A DNA stretch of 64,000 nt, from contig CM038919.1 of NCBI GenBank assembly GCA_021904315.1, positions 9,610,001 to 9,674,000 on the forward strand, given 5' to 3'. Below, in pieces: positions 36,286 through 48,715 of this stretch; position 1 is the first letter of the stretch, and each line of letters starts with the position of its first letter. The notes beneath the pieces are model-generated. The model was not told the DNA's origin. It worked only from the letters and a program-made list of their open reading frames with translations, and did not search any database. A program made the position numbers and the translations under genes. Origin of the DNA: Sphagnum magellanicum. Taxonomy: Eukaryota; Streptophyta; Sphagnopsida; Sphagnales; Sphagnaceae.

Positions 36286-36870
36286 AAGGAAGCAAACAAT
36301 CCAAAGTTGCCAATGTTGGAAAGATAGTAAGTAAAAGAAAAAGCCTATTGTGTTTCCAAGTGCAATTTTAAAAACATTGAACACAAAATATCCTTTTAGA
36401 AATGATGATGTGCACCAAAAACAAAATTCACAAGACCTTAATTGTGATTTGTTTTTGCATATGCCTTACCTATGTGGTTGAAGGAAAGTATAATGGTTAA
36501 AGCACTTGGAAATACATTTGTGTTCTTGAGTTGTTTTTCCTTCAAGAAACCAATTTTCATAAGAGGTGTCCCTAACTTGGAGGAAAACACCAAACAAATG
36601 TTTGTTTTGCCAATTTAAAACAACGTAGGTTTTGTAATTGCTTTATGGATGTCTGAGAGGGCACATGATGTTTCTCACTTGTTATTAAATTCTTGGGGGT
36701 TGATTAGCAACCTAAGCATATTGCGATTGGTTTATTTGAGACTACCAAAATTAAAGGTCAAGCTTTGGCAAGAAACTTGATAAAACTATTTAATCAATAA
36801 TTTTTAATATAAAAAAATGACATATGTGAAAAGATGAAAGGTCAAATCTAAATTTTATGACTATAACATG
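36286..36870 (+). pseudogene. hAT transposase (DUF659 type) fragment
   Basis: Several frames are needed. FRNDDVHQKQNSQDLNCDLF and MPYLCG are followed by VVFPS-like sequence, then FKKPIFIRGVPNLEENTKQM, ALWMSERAHDVFS (the FDLWMS motif region, about 36,640) and, after a shift, GVD*QPKHIAIGLFETTKIK with GQALARNLIKLFNQ. The order equals that of the DUF659 half of plant hAT transposases. About 190 residues are represented; both N-terminal BED finger and C-terminal dimerisation region are missing. It is a separate copy from the one at 30.9-33.2 kb, in opposite orientation. Confidence 0.65.
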
Positions 36871-38155
36871 AAACTTTTGTGTGAGTTGTGAAGTTTTGGG
36901 CTTGGAAGAAAAATTTCAAAGTATTTATTTTGGGCCTTGTAATATGTGTGTGTGTGTGTGTGTGTGTTATAGAATAGGAGAAAATTTATAAACGTTTCAT
37001 ATATGTTTTTATGAAGAAAAAGTTTTTTAATGCATAACTTGGCCTATATAGTTTGGAGTGGAATAGGGCTTGTGTTAATTATGGTCTATGCCCATGAAAA
37101 TTGAATATTTTAATGAAAGTAATGTAGCCATAAACTTCATCTAGTTTTGAACTTCATTTAGTCTTCAAGCTTTTAATATTTTTACTTTTGTAAATGACAA
37201 TATTAGAATTAGAATTTTGAGCTTTGATGATGTTTTGTAAGTTTGCAAAGAAACAATCTAAAAGAAAAGAGTCAATTTACAACTATAAAAAAATTGTAAT
37301 CAACACATGTGACTAAAAATCCATTAAATACACAAGTGAAGTTGCATTCAACGTCTAGTCACAATTGATGATTCATGATGATATTAGCACATTCCACATG
37401 GACAATGGATACGATCAAACATATACGATCTCATTCGTTGACCATTTGTATCCAATTTGTAGCTAATCCACATTTTTGCAACTAAAATATAGCCCATTCA
37501 CATATTGCCATTTGGTAGAATCAAAGTATGCCACATGGCATTTATTAAAAAAATTAAGAAATAATTTTTATGTAAGTAGGTAAATAAATCAAGGGTACCT
37601 AGGGTACTTATCTAGGTCAAGCCCTTTTATGGTTCATCTCAAATGACATGTTCTTTTTAATGTCATTTTTGTGTTTTCAATATTTCAAATGCACTTTTTT
37701 ATAAAGTCTACAAGATTAAAATGGAGAACAAGAAATATGGTACAATTTTATAGTTGCAACCTAGTTGTAAAAAAAATTGCAACTAGAAAAATTATCCCAT
37801 ATATATATATATATATATATATAATTTTGCAATGTTGCAAACTATATCACTAGATATGCACAATAAATTTTTTAATCCCAAATTAAAATAAAATCCTCGT
37901 AAAATGACAACCTATCTATTTAAATACTTACATACCCACCTAACCTATTGATTTACTTTCTTAACCTACCAACTTAATTAAGATATGCATAAATATATAA
38001 TTTTCCAAATTAACTTAAAGTATTACCTATTACTTATTAACGTAATTTACTACCTACTAATTAACCTAGCTTAAAAATTAAAGTAACTTATGTCACACCT
38101 AGGTTAGGTTCACATGGTGTTTATGCCTAGACCTAGGTTGAACCTTGAATATTAA
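36871..38155. other. AT-rich spacer with microsatellites
   Basis: Includes (TG)n at 36,944-36,968. A palindromic AT-rich segment at 37,745-37,850 has TATAGTTGCAAC on one side, TTGCAAACTATA on the other and (AT)n at 37,799-37,823 between, which looks like a small foldback or MITE. No gene seen. Confidence 0.5.
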
Positions 38156-38159
38156 ACAT

Positions 38160-38540
38160 TAACTAAATAAAAATTTGGCCAAAGGTTGGCTAAACATTGG
38201 TTAGACTAATTTAACTAGGTTAAAACTTGGTTGAACAATATCTAGCTAAACATTGACTAAACTTTGGATAAATTAAAATTTGGTTAAACCTTGGCTAAAC
38301 TAAAATTTAGCTAAATGTTGGTTAAACATTGAGTAAACCTTGGTTAAATTAAAATTTGGCTAAAACTTGATTAAACCTTTGTTAAATAAAATTTTGGTTA
38401 AACCTTGACTAAACTTTTGTTAAAACTTGGGTAAACCTTTGCTGAATAAAAATTTGGCTAAACCTTAATTAAATTAAAACTTGATTAAACCTTGAATAAA
38501 CCTTGGTTAAACATTTGTTAAATTAAAAGTTGGATAATGA
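38160..38540. repeat. Minisatellite of TTGGCTAAACCTTGGTTAAA-like units
   Basis: Around a dozen degenerate units combining TTGGTTAAACCTTG with AAATTAAAATTTGG. Unit length varies between about 15 and 32 bp. No open frame of interest. Confidence 0.8.
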
Positions 38541-40433
38541 TGTGCAAATTGAAAATATGGCAATTTGTTTTTTAAAAAAATCTTGGCGAAACTAAAATCG
38601 TTTGACAGTTAATAATTAATAAAAAAAATTATTACTTATTATCAATAGCTATTATATATTAGTTATGCCTATTAATTATTAGTTATCAAATAATTACCTA
38701 TAAAATTTTATTTTTAATTATTTAATAATAATAATAATGGTGATTATTTTAAAAATAATTAATTAACTTTTAATTAATAGTAATTATTGCCTATTAAATA
38801 TAATATATAGTTTATATCTAATAATCTTGTTTTTCTATGTACCTAACTTGTTTATTAAATAGTTATTCTAATTTAACTATTTGTTTACACACCTACTTAC
38901 AAACCTATTAATCTACTTAATTATTAAACTAATTTTCTAACCTACCTAGCCCATCCACAATATATGCAAAATATATATATTTGACATGCTGCAAATATAA
39001 CATAATATACAAATATATTTCAATATATTTCAAAACACCATAGTGTATATAAAAAATATAGGTAGATCACATAGAGGTAACCGCATTGCAACTATTTTTG
39101 CAACTAATTTGATGTGGAAATGTTTTAGTTTAAAAGGCCAAAAAATTAATCAACATGGAAGGATGAAAAAATTAGTAGTTGCAAATTAATTACACCATAG
39201 TCACAATAATAATAGTAATAATAGTAATAATAAATTGAAAAGGATGGTGATTAGTTGTATAGATAACAAAATGTAATTGCAAATGACAATTAGTTACATA
39301 TAATTACAATTGGATGGTTGTATATTACAAGATTTCTTTTAGTGAAAATAATTATGTTTTAAAAAGAAGAATGTAATTTTGGGATGCCATTATTTTTTGT
39401 TGAAATAGATAAATTGTTGTAAAATTTACTGATTAAGTAGCACCGTTTCTAACATTGTAGACCTTTCAAATCATCATGAATTATCTTTTTCATGTTATGA
39501 TTGCTTGTGTGTTGAATCAATTTCATGGGCATTGGTTAATTAATGATGCATCACATTATGCCATAACCATGCACTTGAAATGTAAGAAAAAAGTTGAACT
39601 TTTCACCTTTTGTGAAATAATTGATGGAAGATGATCTAAAAGTTGGTGTCAATTGGCTTTGCTTGTTAATTTCTAAAAGGGAAAAAAAAAAGTTTTAACA
39701 ATATGTTTTCATTGATGTTAGATTACAAATTCAATTAATGATTGTATGTGCAATTTTGCTAACATGTACCAAAACAATTGTAATCACTATTTTTATGTAA
39801 CAAAATCATTCAAAAAATAAAAAATTGAAAATATCTGAAAATGAAATATTGTTGAATTTCGAAAAAATAAAACCTTAACATAATAATATTTAAAAATTTG
39901 AATTTTTAACAATAAAAAAAGATGTATTCAAAAGATTTCTAAAATATTCTTGATGAAAAGTGATTAAAAGCATTGGGCTTAGCTAATAGGTGTGACTAAT
40001 GATTGAATGCTTGCATCCTTGTATGCTTCCTTTCAACTTAGTGGAATTAATTTATACATTTAAATAGACTTAGAAAAAAAATCTAAAATAATGAGAAGGT
40101 TCATTTGAAATAAATGAAAATATATATAGATACGTGTTGAATGGGATGCAAGACAATCTTGAAAATCTTGGTGAAAAATGAAAAACTCGATACCTTGGTT
40201 GAATCTTTAAAATTTGAATAAAATATTGAAAAGAAAAAACCTTGGTCAATTCTCACAATTTAAAATAAGAATTGGACTTGATTGGACTTGATAGTTCTCA
40301 CATAAAGAAAGAACCGCCTGACACCAACTAATATCTTTTTTTTTTTTCAGTTTTCCATATCTATCTCTTAAGGAGGTAGTTTGTTTGATTTGTATGGATT
40401 GTTTGGTTTGTTTGTCATGCTAAGATTTCCTCC
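38541..40433. other. Extremely AT-rich spacer
   Basis: Contains TTATTAATTA-type simple sequence (38,600-38,900) and scattered TAATAATAG runs (39,205-39,235). Short motifs around TAGTTGCAA near 39,080 and 39,175 echo the palindromic segment at 37.75-37.85 kb. No gene seen. Confidence 0.5.
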
Positions 40434-40700
40434 CCGGTGCTCTTGGTACCATCGGAAAGCCATCAAGGATGAGTAGGGGTGCACTAGGGGTGCTTAGATA
40501 ATATTTAGAGTTATTAAACATTAAAAAATGTTGTTATTAAAAATTCAATAAAATCAAAACTAATTTTTTAAAAGGGGAATTGAGGTAATAAATTCTTCTA
40601 TTGTGAGGAAAACCTCAAATAGGTGAATTCTTGGAGGTGATTCTATAACTTTTAGGCCTAAGGTGAGAGAGATATTGGATTTTCGTGTAATTTTCATCAC
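40434..40700 (+). repeat. Dispersed repeat, copy 2 (GGAAAGC...GGGGTGCA family)
   Basis: ATCGGAAAGCCATCAAGGAT then GAGTAGGGGTGCAC at 40,454-40,490, and farther on TTTTAGGCCTAAGGTGAGAG followed by ATATTGGATTT (about 40,648-40,683). The same two blocks occur closer together at 47,371-47,455, so these are copies of one element with different internal lengths. Possibly a retroelement leader. Confidence 0.5.
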
Positions 40701-41647
40701 AAGAAATTAATTTAAACTTTTGTTCTAAAATTCTAAAATTGGGCTCTGTCATTAAGGTCTTGTTCAAATTTGGCCCATCTATATAATCATGTTCACACAC
40801 TTGCACCAATAGACAGACCACACAGTTCACACTAGTATGTATCTTTGATGTAATAATAGACCCTAAAAATACAAATGCTTTAAAACAATCTCCCATTCAT
40901 TTAATATGAGCAAAGAAAAACCCAATTTGGTATTGCAAGCCATTCAAAGCACACCACTCAAATTCTGGCATTCCAGCTGAAATGATATTTGAGGGAGCTA
41001 AGGTTTGCCACCTAGCCATGCTCTGACTCACAATAATGACAAGTGGGGAACTCCAGACACACCACTCAAAATCTGCCATTCCATCTGCCATTCCTCCTGC
41101 TGCTTGCAATGATATTTGGGCTCATGTTTGCAAGCCTCACTCACTCACTCACTCACTCACTCACACCCATGCCATGCAAAGTCAAGCAAAATCATTTTTC
41201 TTGTCATGGTGTCCTCTTCTTGGTGTATGTAGCCTAAGTGATGGTGCATAAGAAAAGATTGATCTTTCTATGGGAAAAGTTGGTACCTAGTACCTCCTAC
41301 ACCTAATGATCTTCTTCTATGGATGGTGATTTCTAGAAATTGAAGAGTTAGAAAATTTGAAAAATGTTCGGCTAAGGAAGGTTGGGCAAACATGAGAACG
41401 ACCATTTGGTCCATAAGTGTAGGTAAGCTAGTCTTTTTGTAGGAATTTTGGGCTTTGTGGAATGCTAACAATCATTATTATTAGGTCTTCTTCTTCTACC
41501 TTCTAATCTACTACCTAATTGTAATGCTGAACAACCTGCTTTGTAAACCTTAATCCAACTGGGTGACTGTTCTGTAACCCTAATTAAACCAACTTTGGGT
41601 CTACCTATTGTTTGCTTCTATTGATTAGTTGGGGGATGTGCCCAAAG

Positions 41648-41678
<31 letters not shown>

Positions 41679-43000
41679 CTCTGAAGGAGCCAACTTTGAT
41701 TCTTCATCACAAATGTTTTTGAAAGATGGGCACTCCCCCAAAAATAGAAGCACAGAGGTGATTCCCCTTGAGGGCCCCTTTTATAGTTTTCATATATGAA
41801 AGTTCAACTTTGGGCAAACCGTATAAGGTAAAAGTGAGATTCTATTGGGAACACATTGGGAAATCGATGGGAACACGGTGAGAACACATTGTGGATAACA
41901 GAGAATCCCTCCACCCTCCTTCCAAACCCAAAAAAAAAAAAAGAAAAAAAAAAACTGGGCCCTAATAAGTGCACATTCAGCTTCTCATTGGCTGCATGAA
42001 AATCATGGTCATAAAACTATTTGTCACCATTTCCCTCTTTTGTTCCCGATCTTTGCATACCACAACCACAATTTTTTAAAGGAGTTTTTGATGTAGCCTA
42101 ACTGGATATTTCATAGGAAGATGTAGAAAAGTGGTGATCATCCCCAAATCTACTCATGAAGCACATAGATAGATGTACTAGCTTACTATCATATCATATC
42201 ATATATGGGTGTATATGGTGCTTTCTTATGGCTTGGAGGATGACCCCAAACTTTCTTTTTCCTTTTAGTTAGCCACATTCATTGGCTCATAGCCAAAAAA
42301 TGTCTGACTTTGAACAGTCCCCACAAAAGAATCCTTTCCATCCCATTGTACATATAATGAGAAGTCCATTTCAGAACTCAATAAATGACCATTATAAAAT
42401 GGAAAGTTTCATATGTGCAACATGAAACCAAAAAATGCTATGCCAACTCATGTATAGGCTAGGCTAGTTTAGGTGCTTAATAATGTAAGTTATGGAATTT
42501 GAGCTTTTGGAGTTGAGGTTTTGGAATTAGGTTTGAATTTATTGAGTTTAAATTCTAAGTCCAAGGTTTGAATTTTTAGTTTTAAGTCTGAATATGCATC
42601 TAAGTGTGAATCTAAACTTTGAATCAAAAGTCTAAATCTAAGTTCTAAAGATTAAAATCTAAAGTTTGAAATCTAAAATTTGAAGTTTAAAAATCTGAGA
42701 TTGAGGATTGAAATTTAGAGTTTGAATTCTAAGTTTTTGAGTTGAGTCTAAAGTTTAAATCTAAGGTCTAACTTTAGGTTTCTGTCTAAATTTTATACTT
42801 GAGTCTGAAATCCCAATTTGTAAACTTTATACTCTAAAGTTTAGGTCTAAGCCTACCAAGGTTTGGGTCTAAAAGTCTAAATTTGAGTTTGAGTTAGGTT
42901 TGAATCTGAGTTTTAAGAATTATTTTTCAAGTTGTTACATTTGTTGCCATGACACTCTTTTAACTATCCCCAAAAAATTCAAGCATAAGCTCTTTTAAAA
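40701..43000. other. Spacer with simple repeats
   Basis: Holds (CTCA)n at 41,136-41,164, (TTTTG)n at 41,648-41,676, a CATATCATAT run near 42,190, and at 41,845-41,925 a block containing TATTGGGAACACATTGGGAA that is an inverted copy of 28,125-28,195. Two overlapping plus-strand frames near 41,040 are mostly the simple repeat. No gene seen. Confidence 0.5.
42500..42930. repeat. Minisatellite, TCTAAGTTTGAA-like 10-13 bp unit
   Basis: Some 30 degenerate copies of a short unit such as GTCTAAGTTTGAAT or GAATCTAAAGTTTG. The unit drifts continuously along the array. It ends about 100 bp before the hAT fragment that follows. Confidence 0.8.
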
Positions 43001-43002
43001 AA

Positions 43003-43850
43003 TTGCATCCCTTTTTATTTGCCAACAATCGTAAGAATTTTGAGCTTGATGGTGTGGTTATCAATCTAGCTCAATCAATAGCAAACTTCACAAGTAGTAA
43101 AAAGAAAATAAAATTGTATGAGTTGAATCTTTGCTTTCAAAATTCATGGGCTACAAAATTTCCTTGGGTAAAATTTATTGTGCGTGTTGATGGGAAAGTC
43201 ACACATGTCAAATGCAAAGTTTGTAATGTGATTGAAGGTTGAGAAAAGCTTTTGGTGCTCAAATGGGGTTCTTTGTTGAAACATGTATGTTAACCATAAT
43301 TGCATCTGTGGATGTGTGGATGTGAGAATAAATGATTTGTATTTTCTAAAAAAATCAACATGTGATCAATGAGAAGTTTTATGTACAAAGGGACAAAGAT
43401 TTTGTTTGGGAATAGGTTGGTGAATGAGTTCTGGTGGAAAGGAAAAAAAACTTGTTTAATTTAGATTGAATATGAGTAGATGTAGTCTCTATTAACATTC
43501 CTCAAGGTGCCTAACGACCCATCCAAGTGTTGTAGTGATTGTGTTGGATTGTTGAATTTTTACACCATGTGATATTCACTACCATTAAATAAGCTATTTT
43601 GACTTCTAGTTTTTTTTTTCTTTTTGCAATTGAAGTAATTATAATTAGTAACCAAAGTTGGACTTCAATTCACTATTATGTGTTGGTAGGTTGGAAAATA
43701 TTTTTTATTTTGTTCACACTTGAGTGTATTGAAGATGAGATTGTTGTTGACATTAAAATTGTGATCCTAACTATTTTGGAGTTAGAGTTTTTAGTTTTGA
43801 AGCCTACTTGTAGTTGCCACATTTGGCCAAATTGCATATCATAGTTTTTT
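43003..43850 (+). pseudogene. hAT transposase N-terminal fragment (BED-like finger plus catalytic start)
   Basis: The frame 43,003-43,242 reads NSWATKFPWVKFIVRVDGKV then THVKCKVCNVIEG, the zinc-finger-like N-terminus (W..K.PW.E...G.DG....KCKVC) of a plant hAT family related to ZNF862-type proteins. A downstream run in another frame gives FVWE and VERKKNLFN, then at 43,620-43,800 EVIIISNQSWTSIHYYVLVG with WKIFFILFTLECIEDE, corresponding to the DEVTTI.NQSWISVH.YV..GW.R.PILL.LE segment that begins the catalytic domain. The remainder is absent. The same family, better preserved, is at 52.3-54.8 kb on the other strand. Confidence 0.65.
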
Positions 43851-46025
43851 GTTGGAAGCCAAAAAATTAAACATCTTTACATTTGTAAAACATGTTCTTG
43901 TACACATAGATGTTTAAGAAAGAACCATCAAGAACCTTTAAAACTTCAAAACTTTGTCCATAATTTAAAATTTTGTTCTTGCAATAATAACCTATTATAT
44001 ATATTTCCAAATAGCCATAAAAATTATGCTTTCACATTCCTTTGCCACGCACACTACAAATTATTTAAACATTAAAAAACATTGGTCCTTGGGTTAATTA
44101 CAATTACAATTATGAATTTTCATCATCTAGGTCAATGTGCACAATTTAAAACTCATGTTTAATAAAATGTTTTAGCATAGTTAGGTGGACAATTTAGATT
44201 GTCACAATTGCAAAAAAGTTGGATTGTAGATGACCTAAAATGTAAATCTATATTCAACATTAACATTGTCAATTTCTTAATTATCCATGTTACAATAGAC
44301 TTTAATGTAAATCATATTAAAATTTATGAATGTGTTCTAAGAAAAAAATGGACTCATAATGAACTTTTGCAATAATAACACTACATTTTTCATGTAAAAA
44401 AATGAAAAATGTGCAATCAAACAATATGTTATAATAGTATCAAAATAAAAATAAAAAGATAATCCACCATCAAATGAGAAATTTAACAATAAAAAATATT
44501 GAAAACTTTCCCAACATAATTCTTTTGTTCATTTCTAAAAATTCAAAATGTCATGATTTTTTCTTTATTAATTTTTATTTACTATTTCACATTGAAATCT
44601 CCAAGCTTTCACAAGAATTTTTGAACCAATCACATGTTTAAGAATATTTATAAATGACCTACCAATATTTAAGACCAATTTTTTTTTAAATTATAAATTT
44701 ATAATTATTATAATTGTAAAAATTTTAACTAGTGTAAAATGTGAACTTTTCAAAATGTTGAAAATGAAATGCTTATCATGCTTTTACCTTACAACACCCA
44801 CTAAAACAAAGTATCACAACCAATATTGCACAGTGGGGACATTAAAAAAAACATTATATCTAGAATGTCAACACAATGTGATTGCACCATGTAGTCTAAG
44901 TTAGGCTAGATAAATTATCCCTAGCACCTATTCCAATGGTCACATTTGCTTCCATGGCCTTGAGGCTCTTAGATGTGGAAGGCTTTGCAATGGCCTTCCC
45001 ATCTCCACAATAGCTTCAACCTTGCCATCTCTTTCTTCCTTGAAGCAAGAAATTTGCCTATTTGTTTTTAGCAACTGCTATTATTTGTATTTTATCATGC
45101 ATGAATTTCTTTCTATAACAATGAAGGAAGAGGTGTCTTTAGTCAAATGGCATGTAGGCCAACTTATTGATTACCTCTCTCCCAAAAACAAACAAACAAA
45201 CAAACAAACAAAAAATAGCTTCCTTTTTTTTGTTTTTTCTACCTCTAAATATTAAAAATTGCAAAATTGGAGAAATTTTGCTAGGAAAAACACACATTTC
45301 ACATTGAGAAAAGCAAGTTTTTTTTTCCAAAATTTTCTCTAAAAATTTCACAAAATAATGAGAATTCACCATGAAAAACAATTAGGGCACAAAGACAAGG
45401 ACAATCACAATGGTTGCAATTTGTGATATCATTGTGAACAACATCCAAATCAAGAGGTGAAGACAACACACCAAGCATCCAAATGAAATCCAAATGAAAC
45501 AAACAAAACAAAGTCACCGCATATGCCCAGTCTGTTTACAAGCAATAGATTTCCACAGCCTCCCGAGGGTCTTATTTATAAAAGAGCAAACCCCTGCCCG
45601 CCCAAAAAATTCCATCCTACCCAATATCTTCATCCAGAGGGTAAATACTCCAGAGCTTCTCAAGCTTCTCATTCATCCTCCACTTGAAGTCCACCATGGA
45701 TAACCTCTCACCCTTCCTTTCCCATGCATGAATCATCCCATCCGATATCAGCTCTCATCCATTGAGAAGAGGGTGACAAGACTTTTCATCCATTAGCAAG
45801 AGGGTCATGCTATCATGCTAAAAGATTTGAAGGGTACGATATGTCTAGTAACTGACTTGAGGTCATGAAATTACCTTCCACACTCCCATGCCTCCTCAAC
45901 CATGTCGGGTGACCCATGACCTCTCCAACAAGTTAGCTAGTACTAAATTTGTCCTTTGTATCAAGAGGACCTTCATCATGGAGGACCTTAAGCAAGAAAT
46001 TAAAAGAATTTCTCAAAGTTTTTTA
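43851..46025. other. Spacer; AT-rich to 44.9 kb, then more mixed
   Basis: An (AAAC)n tract sits at 45,184-45,213. Between 45,500 and 46,000 the sequence is less AT-rich and has open frames (for example 45,494-45,703) without any recognisable domain. No gene seen. Confidence 0.4.
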
Positions 46026-46029
46026 GTTA

Positions 46030-46245
46030 AGGTTTCATGCATAGTCTTCTTCCTAGCTTCTTCACATTCATCTTACAATGTCTTAGCCAATTTTTTTATA
46101 TTAGGGTTTTGTGCATAGTCTTCTTCCTAACTTCCCATTCATCTTTACAAGGTCTTAGCCAATGTTTTATATTTAGGGTTTCATGCATAATCTTCCTCTT
46201 AGCTTCCCCTTCATCTTACAAGGTCTTCGCAAATTGGCATAAAGT
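46030..46245. repeat. Three-copy tandem repeat, about 72-bp unit
   Basis: Each unit has CATGCATAGTCTTCTTCCTA (or close variant), AGCTTCCC-CATTCATCTTACAA, GGTCTTAGCCAAT and TTTATATTAGGG. A further partial unit (GCATAATCTTCCTCCTAGGT) lies 200 bp downstream at about 46,446. Open frames across it are the repeat read in phase. Confidence 0.75.
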
Positions 46246-47364
46246 TCTTTCTTTCAAAATTTAATTTAGTTTTTTCATGTTGGGGAAAAGAGGGTTAATC
46301 CAGGCTTCATGATTTTTGGGGATATGGCTGCTCAAGTTCTTGGCTTTCTTCCCTTCCCCTTTGGACCCCTTTGGACCTATCTTGTTCGTCTTGCACATGA
46401 CAACTTGACCTAAGTTTTCCCTTGCATTTAGAGGTACCTTGCAAAGCATAATCTTCCTCCTAGGTTCCACAACATTTTACAATTCTGTAAGGTATGTCCA
46501 TATTTGTCATATTATGCTGGAAAGTTCATATTATGTTGGGGAAGGATAGGTTTCATGTGTTGTGATGTTTAGCCTCATTCCCATGCCCAAGAACCACATA
46601 ACCCAGTGTGGACCCAAAGAGGGGAAAGTCACATAGGTAATGGGGAAAAAGTTTGCTGGTAGGCCATCTTTCTATTAAGGAAGGTAGTTTGTTGGCCTTG
46701 ACTAAGGATATATTGTGTTTAGATTCGTTATAGAGTATAGTAGCTTAAGTGATTTTGGCCCCCTAGGTTATAGATCTATTCTTATATGAGGATTTTTGAA
46801 AGATGATATTTGGGCTTGTGTTGAAACTTGAGATTAGATACAGAGTTATAATATCTTGACGGATTTTAGTTTTTTTAAGAGGATTTTTTGAAGATTATAT
46901 TTTGGCATGGTGAAATATTTGAATTTCCATAATTCTTCTTTTGCCTTAAGATCCTTTTTAATGTAAATGGCAAGGCCACAGTGTGACACACCCCTTGTTT
47001 GTTAGGCCCTTCCCCCACAGGGACTATGGCATTGGATCCAACTTTTGGAAGTTTTACCTTATTAGAACCAGTTTCACATTAAATGAACCAGTTTTTTTAT
47101 TGAAAGTGTTTAGACTGTTTAGATTGGAACAGATTTTTTTGTGTGTTTAGAGTGTGAACACAAGAGGTAGATGTACAACATCTTATCTATTGGCAGGGCC
47201 AGCGTGTTTGTGATGCCTTGTTTTGTTTTGTCTTGTTGAGATCTCCTCAAACCTCTCAAACTCCTGCAGGCCCTCTGCCAATGAGTTTGACTTGAGGGTG
47301 TAGATCGCTTGTGAGGTTGGGTCTGGTGTTGTGCTTCAAGGAAGAAGAATTAAAAAAAAATCCC
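46246..47364. other. Spacer, no gene seen
   Basis: Moderate complexity; several short open frames without motifs. A TATGTTGGGGAA-type phrase recurs at 46,277 and 46,533. Confidence 0.4.
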
Positions 47365-47460
47365 AAACCACTGGAAAGCCCTCAATGGCTAGGGGTGCAC
47401 CAAGGTAATTTCTTAATTTTTAGACCTATGGTGAAAGAGTTATTGATTTAAAGAGTTAGT
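47365..47460 (+). repeat. Dispersed repeat, copy 3 (GGAAAGC...GGGGTGCA family)
   Basis: CACTGGAAAGCCCTCAATGG with CTAGGGGTGCACCAAG, followed within 40 bp by TTTTTAGACCTATGGTGAAA and GAGTTATTGATTT. Both blocks match the copy at 40.4-40.7 kb. Confidence 0.5.
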
Positions 47461-48510
47461 TAAAATTATTGAAATTTGACAACATTCAAATTAATTATTT
47501 TTAGGGAATTTTTTAATTTTAAAAATATCAACAAATCACGAAATTAAAAAATATCCGTTTGTCTTCAGAAATCAAAAAAATGTAAAGGAAATTAAAGAAT
47601 CTTTCAAAATAGTTGAAGAATATACCACTTTCAACCAAAATTAAATTCGTTATTTGAGAGACATGGGTTAAAGATGCCCTTGTGCTACGGAATATTACCC
47701 AAGTATAATCCAGGTTTGTTAATCTCAACCATGTTGTCAATATTATCCAAGGTCTCTACTTTCACCCATCCTATGATGTTTCAATTGCAATCCCGTCCAT
47801 GCGGTTAATTTCAATAGTATCATCAATCTCATCCACATGGAATTAATTTCATCCACATAACAATATCATCCATATAACCATTTCAAATCCAATCCATCCT
47901 TCATGTATATAGTCAATGCCAACAATATTATCAATTGTAGTACATGGGTGACTTTGGCATAAATTAAATTATTTTTTTATTTTGCTGAAGTTTTCGAAAA
48001 AATCTTTAGCCCTGTCTTTGTCTTCTTGGACAGTGTGCTTCCATTTTGTTCTTTGTATTCCCCCTTTTTTTTGGGGTGCTTTGGTTTATTTTTGATGGGC
48101 AGGGTTTCATCAACTACAGGGAGTACCTACCTAGTTGTCCAGAAATTTAAGAAAAACATGTGGGTCCTCCTCCTCCCTCACCCCTCTTAACCGCCCCCCC
48201 CCTTCTGAGGCCAAAAAGCATGGGAGTATAATATTCCTTCAAACTGCAATCTTAAAGCATTTGACAGTTTACAACTATTTTTTTGTCTTTGCTGAGTTGA
48301 CCCTTTTGCTTGCTTGAAAACACAAGGAACATGACGCAAACACTTGCTCGGATATTTTTAGTGTATTTGGAGGTTCCTGGAGGCATTCCATTTCTTGAAA
48401 TACCCCACCATTTTTATTTTTTTCATTTTTTCCCCCCAGGTTATCGCAAACATAAAGAGGAAAAAATTTTAAAAATCAGAGCAAGGCTTCACACTCAGTA
48501 AAGCTCTTGT
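47461..48510. other. Spacer, no gene seen
   Basis: Contains several CATCCA-rich phrases (47,765-47,910: ATCCACAT, CCATCCTTC and similar) that look like a degenerate short repeat, and a poly-C run near 48,195. No domain recognised. Confidence 0.4.
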
Positions 48511-48715
48511 TGTGGGCCCTTGGGCTTAACCCCAGCCTTGTGTGGGTCCTTGGGCTTAACCCCAGCCTTGTCTTGTGTGGGGCCTTGGGCTTTGCCCCAG
48601 CCTTGTCTTGTGTGGGGCCTTGGGCTTTACCCCAGCCTTGTCTTGTGTGGGGCCTTGGGATTTACCCCAGCCTTGTCTTGTGTGGGGCCTTATTCCCTGC
48701 CTCAGTCTTTACCCC
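48511..48715. repeat. GC-richer minisatellite, 30-39 bp unit
   Basis: About six tandem copies of GGGCCTTGGGCTTTACCCCA followed by GCCTTGTCTTGTGTG. The first copies are shorter (no TCTTG), the middle ones nearly identical, indicating recent homogenisation compared with the other arrays here. Two overlapping plus-strand frames (48,507-48,782, 48,520-48,732) encode repeats such as GLNPSL/CGALGF simply because the array is in phase. A related phrase (CCTTGTGTGGGCCCTTATTCC) occurs at 50,453. Confidence 0.9.

Noticed and set aside
41036..41251. Two plus-strand frames of 64-71 codons
   Set aside because: Largely the (CTCA)n microsatellite translated as SLTH repeats.
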